Source: Pseudonocardia sp. DSM 110487 (GTDB taxonomy: Bacteria; Actinomycetota; Actinomycetes; Mycobacteriales; Pseudonocardiaceae). Taken from it: DNA of 64,000 bases. The stretch covers positions 7,812,001 through 7,876,000 of the forward strand of contig NZ_CP080521.1 in assembly GCF_019468565.1 (NCBI RefSeq), read 5' to 3'. The notes beneath the pieces are model-generated. The model saw only the letters and a list, made by a program, of their open reading frames with translations. It searched no databases and was not told the origin of the DNA. The translations under genes were made by a program, and so were the position numbers. This document shows, piece after piece, positions 59,634 through 64,000 of the stretch. Positions within the stretch are counted from its first letter, which is position 1. Each line of letters opens with the position of its first letter.

Positions 59634-60275
59634 ATGACGGAGTTGGCGAAGGGCCCCCTGGGCCGGCGCCGCGGCAGGGGCGCACGCGAGCGCATCCTCA
59701 GCGCGTCACAGCAGCTGTTCCGCGATCAGGGCGTCAACCGCACCGGCATGGACCAACTCTGCGCCGCGGCCCAGGTGTCCAAGCGCACGGCCTACCAGCA
59801 CTTCACCAGCAAGGACGAACTCGTCGCCGAATACCTGCGCCGATTCGATCCCGACGTCATGCCCGGGGTGTTCGACCGCACCGACCGCACACCCCGCGAA
59901 CGACTCCTCGCCGCCTTCGAGATGCCCGCGTCCACGCCCCTGTGCCCCTACATCGCGGCGGCCGTCGAACTCCACGACCCCCAACACCCCGCATCCCAGT
60001 ACGCACGCGACTACAAGACCGCCATCGCCGCGCGGCTCACCGAAACCGCCCGCGAAGCCGGCGCCACCAACCCCGAACAACTCGGCGAACAACTGGCGCT
60101 GCTCATCGACGGCGCCTCGGCCCGCACCCGAGTCCTCAACAGCGATTCCTTCCCCACCGCCGCCGCCATCGCCGCCGTCCTCATCGACAACGCCATCCCC
60201 GCGTCATCCCCTCGGCAGCCCAGCGATGACCGCGGAACTACCGGGCCTGCTCCCGTTCCGGTGGGAGGCCGATGA
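59634..60275 (+). CDS. TetR family regulator
   Basis: 213 residues. HTH (RERILSASQQLFRDQGVNRTGMDQLCAAAQVSKRTAYQHFTSKDELVAEYL) and a helical C-terminal domain. Directly follows its own operator; the divergent target gene is the truncated F420 reductase. A Pro/Ser-rich tail past residue 195 is unusual. Confidence 0.9.
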   Translation: MTELAKGPLGRRRGRGARERILSASQQLFRDQGVNRTGMDQLCAAAQVSKRTAYQHFTSKDELVAEYLRRFDPDVMPGVFDRTDRTPRERLLAAFEMPASTPLCPYIAAAVELHDPQHPASQYARDYKTAIAARLTETAREAGATNPEQLGEQLALLIDGASARTRVLNSDSFPTAAAIAAVLIDNAIPASSPRQPSDDRGTTGPAPVPVGGR

Positions 60276-60467
60276 CGGCCCGATCACGCCTCGCCGGCCT
60301 GAAGACGACGTCGAGTTCGGCGCGGCCGCAGCGGTAGCTACCGGACCCGGACTGGAGAGCGGGTCGCGAGATCTGGCCGCGGCCATCCGTACGTATCGTT
60401 GAACAGTCGCCCAGATCGGGCGCCACTCGCCGTCGGTCCGCTCGCGGGAAATTTTGGAATCGGCTGC

Positions 60468-60587
60468 GGAGCGCCGACGGGATTCGAACCCGCGGCGAGG
60501 CCGAGCAGGGCTCACCCTGCCTCGACTAGCCGGCACGGGGAGAGCCTTCCCCGTGCCGGTGCAATGGGCCACTCTGCCACAGCGCCC
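60468..60587 (-). tRNA. tRNA-like sequence (class II form) with an extended hairpin in place of the anticodon arm
   Basis: On the minus strand: a possible 7-bp acceptor stem GGGCGCT/GGCGCTC with two G-U pairs, a normal D-arm (GTGGCAGAGTGG), a long variable arm (GCAGGG/CCCTGC), and a perfect T-arm (GCGGGTTCGAATCCCGT). Where the anticodon arm should be there is a 12-bp perfect stem CCGGCACGGGGA/TCCCCGTGCCGG with a 6-base loop, so no anticodon can be read. Total about 120 nt, against about 90 for tRNA-Ser/Leu. CCA is not encoded. It may be a decayed or recruited tRNA; a canonical tRNA is unlikely. Confidence 0.45.
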
Positions 60588-60593
60588 GCAACC

Positions 60594-60621
60594 TGCCGGA
60601 CCGCGCGATCCCGGTCCGGCA
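60594..60621. repeat. Hairpin beside the tRNA-like sequence
   Basis: Perfect 9-bp inverted repeat TGCCGGACC/GGTCCGGCA with a 10-base loop, immediately 5' of the tRNA-like sequence on its own strand. Could be a leader structure or terminator. The rest of 60276-60764 shows no gene. Confidence 0.5.
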
Positions 60622-60764
60622 AGCATAAAAGGTCCAGTGTCGGAAGAACCAGCCGATTTCCGGCACAGGCCGGCCGGCTCGGCGTCACCCCGGCGGAGCG
60701 TGTGCCGTACACCGACGGACCAGCTCGGCCAGTCCGACGGCTCGCCGAGGGGGCCGGGTCATGG

Positions 60765-60968
60765 TCAGATCACACGGACGCTGTCCGCCTGCGGCCCCTT
60801 CTGACCCTGGCTGGTCTCGAAGGACACCCGCTGGCCCTCCTCCAACGACTTGAACCCGCTGCCCTGGATAGCCGAGTAGTGAACGAAAACGTCCTTCCCG
60901 CCGTCGTCGGGGGCGATGAAGCCGAAACCCTTTTCGCCGTTGAACCACTTCACGGTGCCCTCAGGCAT
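60765..60968 (-). CDS. csp: Cold-shock protein
   Basis: 67 residues, the standard CspA length. RNP1 KGFGFIAPD and RNP2 VFVHYSAI are intact, so it binds single-stranded RNA/DNA as a chaperone. Strong GAGGAGG site before ATG 60968. Single-gene unit; housekeeping. Confidence 0.96.
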   Translation of the reverse strand: MPEGTVKWFNGEKGFGFIAPDDGGKDVFVHYSAIQGSGFKSLEEGQRVSFETSQGQKGPQADSVRVI

Positions 60969-61066
60969 ATTTCCTCCTCGTGTACGAACGCGACGCCGAT
61001 CGTGCCACCTCACGGCGGCAGGGGCACGCCCCATCCCCCACAGGCGGGTCGGAGCCGGGTGACCGG

Positions 61067-61918
61067 TCACGCCAGCCGGGCGATCTCCTCGGCCACCCGT
61101 ACCGGCCGGTGCGCGTGGAGATCGTGGTCGCCGCCGCGGAACTCCACGAGCTCCGCGTGCGCCATGGCGGTGGCCGCTTCGCTGAGCTGGTCGCGCTTGC
61201 GGACCGGCGTGGCGTCGCCGGTCGCCGCGAGCAGCAGCACGCGGCACCGCACCAACGGGTACAGGGTCCGCGGCCGGTGCCGGAGCAAGCTGCCGATGAT
61301 CGCGCGATGCCGCTCGCGCTCCAGTCGCGGAGTCACGCTGCCGTCGGCGCGCTCGCGGAGGTTGCCCAGCACCCCCTCGATGGCCGCCTCCGGCCAGTCC
61401 GGGTGACCTGTACGCAAGCTGGCGCGCACCGCCGCCGAGGTCACGCCGTCGAACCGGGGCGGCGCCAGCACCGACCACGCCGCGTCGAGGTCGGGGAACT
61501 GGTCGCCGAGGTGCAACCACCCACCGTCGACGAGCGCGAGCCCGTGCACGAGCCCGGGACGGTCGGCAGCGAGCTGGAGAGCGATGTTGCCGCCCCACGC
61601 GTGCCCCGCGACGACGGGCGCGCTCCATCCGAGGTCCGCGCAGACCGCGGCGAGGTCCTCGGCCGCCAACCGGGTGGGATCGGTCGGAGCCGCGTCGAGG
61701 TCGTCGGTGTCCGTGTCCGGGACGTCCTCGGACGAACCATGACCGCGCAGGTCCACCGCGACCACCGGGTGACCCGCCTCGGCGAGCCGCGCGGCGACGC
61801 CGTCCCACAGCTGGGCGTTTGACGACAGGCCGTGGACCAACAGCACCGGCCGGCCACCGCCACCGCGCCAGGAGCGCGCGCCCAGCCCCGCCGGTCCGAC
61901 CGTGACCACCTCGGGCAT
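61067..61918 (-). CDS. Alpha/beta hydrolase-fold protein with Ala at the nucleophile position
   Basis: 283 residues. VLLVHGLSSNAQLWDGVAARL and VVAVDLRGHGSS are normal, but the nucleophile elbow reads AGHAWGG, with Ala107 (GCG codon) where Ser is expected; the base His is retained (GGDHDLHAH). It is either catalytically dead, uses another mechanism, or is a binding/receptor-type member. Start at ATG 61918; GTG 61924 is also in frame. Confidence 0.82.
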   Translation of the reverse strand: MPEVVTVGPAGLGARSWRGGGGRPVLLVHGLSSNAQLWDGVAARLAEAGHPVVAVDLRGHGSSEDVPDTDTDDLDAAPTDPTRLAAEDLAAVCADLGWSAPVVAGHAWGGNIALQLAADRPGLVHGLALVDGGWLHLGDQFPDLDAAWSVLAPPRFDGVTSAAVRASLRTGHPDWPEAAIEGVLGNLRERADGSVTPRLERERHRAIIGSLLRHRPRTLYPLVRCRVLLLAATGDATPVRKRDQLSEAATAMAHAELVEFRGGDHDLHAHRPVRVAEEIARLA

Positions 61919-62035
61919 CAACACCTGGAGAGCCTAGGGGCGCCCAGCCGGAACCGATTCACCGCGGCTGGTCAGCTGTCCCTCGCGGGGTCGGGCGCGG
62001 GCCTTCAGATCATCAGAGCGCTCGTCTCGTGGGAA

Positions 62036-62386
62036 TCAGCGGGGCGGCGCAGCGCGGTCGTCGAGCAGCAGCGAGGCGAGCGGCACGTGGTGCTGGCCGG
62101 CGTGCATGTCCCGGTCGAGCAAGCCGCCCTGGCTGACGCGGCGGGGGAAGGAGATCTTGACGGTGTTCAGGGCCGGGATGCGGAAGAAGCGGACGGACTG
62201 CGGATCGACGGCGTAGAGCCTCGCGACGACGTCCTCGTTGAGGAAGTCGGGGTCGGCGGCCGTCCGGTAGCCGTCCGCGTCGATCATGAACAGCTCCATC
62301 GTGACCCAGAACGGTCCCGCGTTCTTCGACCGCACCTCGATCGCGAGGTCGCCGAGGGTGGTCGGACCCGGCTTCTCAGGCGGCAT
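62036..62386 (-). CDS. DUF4387 family protein
   Basis: 116 residues: LGDLAIEVRSKNAGPFWVTMELFMIDADGYR and VARLYAVDPQSVRFFRIPALNTVKISFPR are typical of DUF4387, a small protein encoded next to, or fused with, AtuA-type proteins. Overlaps the AtuA-like gene by 11 bases, so the two likely act as a complex. Confidence 0.88.
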   Translation of the reverse strand: MPPEKPGPTTLGDLAIEVRSKNAGPFWVTMELFMIDADGYRTAADPDFLNEDVVARLYAVDPQSVRFFRIPALNTVKISFPRRVSQGGLLDRDMHAGQHHVPLASLLLDDRAAPPR

Positions 62387-63767
62387 CGGAAGACACCTTC
62401 CCGTGCTCGATGTGGAACAGCGACCGCTCGTCGTCGACGGCGACGACGTGGTTGAGGACGAACTCGTAGGCCGCGCCGCGCTCGACCTCGGCCGGGGAGC
62501 CGGCGAAGGCGAAGGTGGGCAGGTAGGTCATGCCCGGCAGGGGCAGGTGGAGCATCAGCGGGTTCGCGACTTTCGCGACGGCGGTGGCCGTGGCCTGGTC
62601 GCCGGCCCGGACGACGAGCATCGCGCCGACCTCACGCGGCGGTCCGACCGCCGGTTCGAGCGCTCCGAGCACGCCGTTGTGGCCGTAGAGGCGCAGGTCG
62701 AAGGCGTAGTCGTCCGGAGCGAGGCCGAGGGTCTGCCGGACCCGGGACCGGAGCACCTGCTCGAGCAGCGCGCCCCACTCGTCGATCCGGCCGAGGATGT
62801 GCGAGTCCCGGATGGCGGAGAACGACATCGTCTCGTACCCGCTGATCCGAGCACCCTCGAGCTTGATCGTGGGTTGCTCGGCCGGGTGGAAGAGCGAACC
62901 CTCGACCCGGACCCGGCGCTCGTCGAGCGCGCGGTAGGTGGCCTCCGTGACGTCCAGGGTTCCTGCCGGCTCGCGCATCCGCCACGGGTCGGCGGTCTCG
63001 TAGAGCATGTGCGCGGCGACCGAGACCGTGGTGCAGCGCGTGTCGGGGTCGAGGGGCTCGATCGTGAACCCCTCGGCGTCGATGGTGGCGAGCACCCCGC
63101 CCGCGCGGGGGTCCGTGGTGCACTGCCCACCGCACTCGACGATCTTCGACGCGTGCCACGTCGGGCCCGGCGGCATGCCCTTCATCAACGGGAACGCCGC
63201 GGCCACCGCGGTGTCCGTCGCGCGACCCGCGAGCACGACCCGAGCACCGGCGCGCAACGCCTCCGCGATCGGCTCGTGGCCCATCATGGCGACGATGTGG
63301 GTGCAGTCTGCGACGACGGCGGCGTCGAGCTCGCCCACGGGAGCGAGCGCGGACACCCGTCCCTCGCGCAGGTGCGTCAGCACGGTGTCCGAGGTCTGCT
63401 CGCTGTAGATCCGGGCGACCGGCAGGTCGAGCCGCAGGTCCGTGAGGATCTCGTCGACGATCCCGCCGACCCAGTCGACACCCGCGTCGGTGCCGCTGGT
63501 CCCGCAGGAGCCGACGATGAGGGGGATGCCCACCTCGGCCGCGGCCGCGAGCAGTTCTCGCAGGTCACGGGCGACGGCAGCGGCGGTGGTCTTGGGACGT
63601 CCGGCGCCCAGGTAGTAGGGCCCCGAGTCCGTGGAACCGCCGTCCACCGCGATCACGTCCGCACCGAGTGCAATCCCCCGCGCCACCGTCTCCGCCGGGA
63701 ACCCGGCTCCCAACATGCCGGTCGGGCTCAACACCCGGACGGTCTCACCGGTCTGCGCATGGTCCAT
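62376..63767 (-). CDS. AtuA-like acyclic terpene utilisation family protein (DUF1446)
   Basis: About 463 residues. Conserved AVDGGSTDSGPYYLGAG, LIVGSCGTSGTDAGVDW and ECGGQCTTD. The family is named from citronellol/geraniol degradation in Pseudomonas, but many copies occur in other acid-catabolism clusters, so the substrate is open. ATG 63767 preceded by GAGGAGAGA; a GTG at 63803 is also in frame. Divergent from a GntR gene with a small palindrome between. Confidence 0.85.
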   Translation of the reverse strand: MDHAQTGETVRVLSPTGMLGAGFPAETVARGIALGADVIAVDGGSTDSGPYYLGAGRPKTTAAAVARDLRELLAAAAEVGIPLIVGSCGTSGTDAGVDWVGGIVDEILTDLRLDLPVARIYSEQTSDTVLTHLREGRVSALAPVGELDAAVVADCTHIVAMMGHEPIAEALRAGARVVLAGRATDTAVAAAFPLMKGMPPGPTWHASKIVECGGQCTTDPRAGGVLATIDAEGFTIEPLDPDTRCTTVSVAAHMLYETADPWRMREPAGTLDVTEATYRALDERRVRVEGSLFHPAEQPTIKLEGARISGYETMSFSAIRDSHILGRIDEWGALLEQVLRSRVRQTLGLAPDDYAFDLRLYGHNGVLGALEPAVGPPREVGAMLVVRAGDQATATAVAKVANPLMLHLPLPGMTYLPTFAFAGSPAEVERGAAYEFVLNHVVAVDDERSLFHIEHGKVSSDAA

Positions 63768-63808
63768 CTCGGCCGCTCTCTCCTCGGGCCGAGGACGAGC
63801 CACGGCGC

Positions 63809-63822
63809 TTTGCTACAGCAAA
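63809..63822. promoter_or_regulatory. GntR operator candidate
   Basis: TTTGCTACAGCAAA, 6-bp perfect arms, between the AtuA-like gene and the divergent gntR start. Confidence 0.5.
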
Positions 63823-63886
63823 ACTAGAGTGGGATAGCGAAGGGTGCAAGACGTCGCTTCCGACGCCTCGCCATTAGAGTTGCCGC

Positions 63887-64000
63887 ATGGCCGAGCAGGC
63901 GTTGCGGGCTCTCGAGACCGAGACCCTCGGTGATCGCGCCTACCGCGCGCTGCACGAGGCCATCGTCACGGGCGAGTTGCACGAGGGCCAGAAGGTGACC
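63887..64000 (+). CDS. GntR family regulator (cut by window edge)
   Basis: First 38 residues only. LGDRAYRALHEAIVTGELHEGQKVT is the start of a GntR winged helix; the effector domain is outside the window. Likely controls the AtuA/DUF4387 operon. Confidence 0.8.
   Translation, partial: MAEQALRALETETLGDRAYRALHEAIVTGELHEGQKVT

Noticed and set aside
60468..60587. Ordinary serine or leucine tRNA
   Set aside because: No readable anticodon; the arm is a 12-bp stem and the length is about 30 nt too great.

Overview
The window is very GC-rich (about 70%), gene-dense actinobacterial chromosome. Frequent GTG/TTG starts, GGAGG-type ribosome sites, ATGA stop/start overlaps, a DUF222/HNH ('13E12') gene, a mycofactocin-type dehydrogenase, an LLM flavin enzyme, an actinobacterial (DUF574-type) SAM methyltransferase and a predicted IdeR/DtxR iron box point to Pseudonocardiaceae, perhaps Pseudonocardia. 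The genus is an inference. No rRNA, CRISPR array, integrase or intact IS was seen. The content is mostly catabolic, secondary-metabolism-like and regulatory genes, with rarA and csp as housekeeping anchors.

Layout: (1) 1-2645, an ABC ATPase and a CoA-ligase alpha-type protein, divergent from a GntR regulator. (2) 2736-4803, an iron-siderophore binding lipoprotein under an IdeR-like box and a quinone-reductase-type enzyme. (3) 4924-5524, a gene-free stretch holding a dispersed repeat and a 454-bp imperfect palindrome. (4) 5697-11211, DoxX, LysR and a Tat-exported PaoABC-type molybdenum aldehyde oxidoreductase. (5) 11179-23774, a mosaic of regulators (XRE, GntR, MarR, AraC, TetR) with short oxidoreductase/hydrolase operons and several truncated genes. 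It includes a 581-residue fusion of a quinone reductase with two SnoaL-like domains. (6) 23880-25828, a second copy of the repeat and an XRE/SDR divergent pair. (7) 25959-35788, a catabolic island: polar amino-acid-type ABC transporter, GntR, DapA-type aldolase, DAO-type FAD oxidase, stand-alone allophanate-hydrolase-C-like protein, hydantoinase, IclR, FAD monooxygenase and SnoaL-like protein. A 169-bp MITE-like element (28354-28522) sits inside it.

(8) 35789-43452, intergenic hairpin repeats, the HNH gene, an aldo/keto reductase with a carboxymuconolactone decarboxylase remnant, two more XRE regulators, a SnoaL/ABM pair and rarA. (9) 44334-52512, a ROK-controlled island with a sugar ABC transporter, a DUF1080 (3-keto-disaccharide hydrolase) protein, a TIM-barrel isomerase, a Gfo/Idh/MocA dehydrogenase and an unknown partner. 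It looks like an oxidative route for glycoside breakdown. (10) 52540-59145, an MFS symporter, mycofactocin SDR, OYE/FadH-type reductase, LLM enzyme and SnoaL-like protein, probably controlled by the MarR at its end through two related palindromes. (11) 59173-64000, a truncated F420-reductase gene beside an intact TetR and its operator, an odd tRNA-like sequence, csp, an alpha/beta hydrolase lacking its nucleophile, an AtuA/DUF4387 pair and the start of a GntR gene.

Recurring themes are regulator/oxidoreductase divergent pairs with visible palindromic operators, gene remnants next to regulators, and at least three families of non-coding repeats that look genome-wide.
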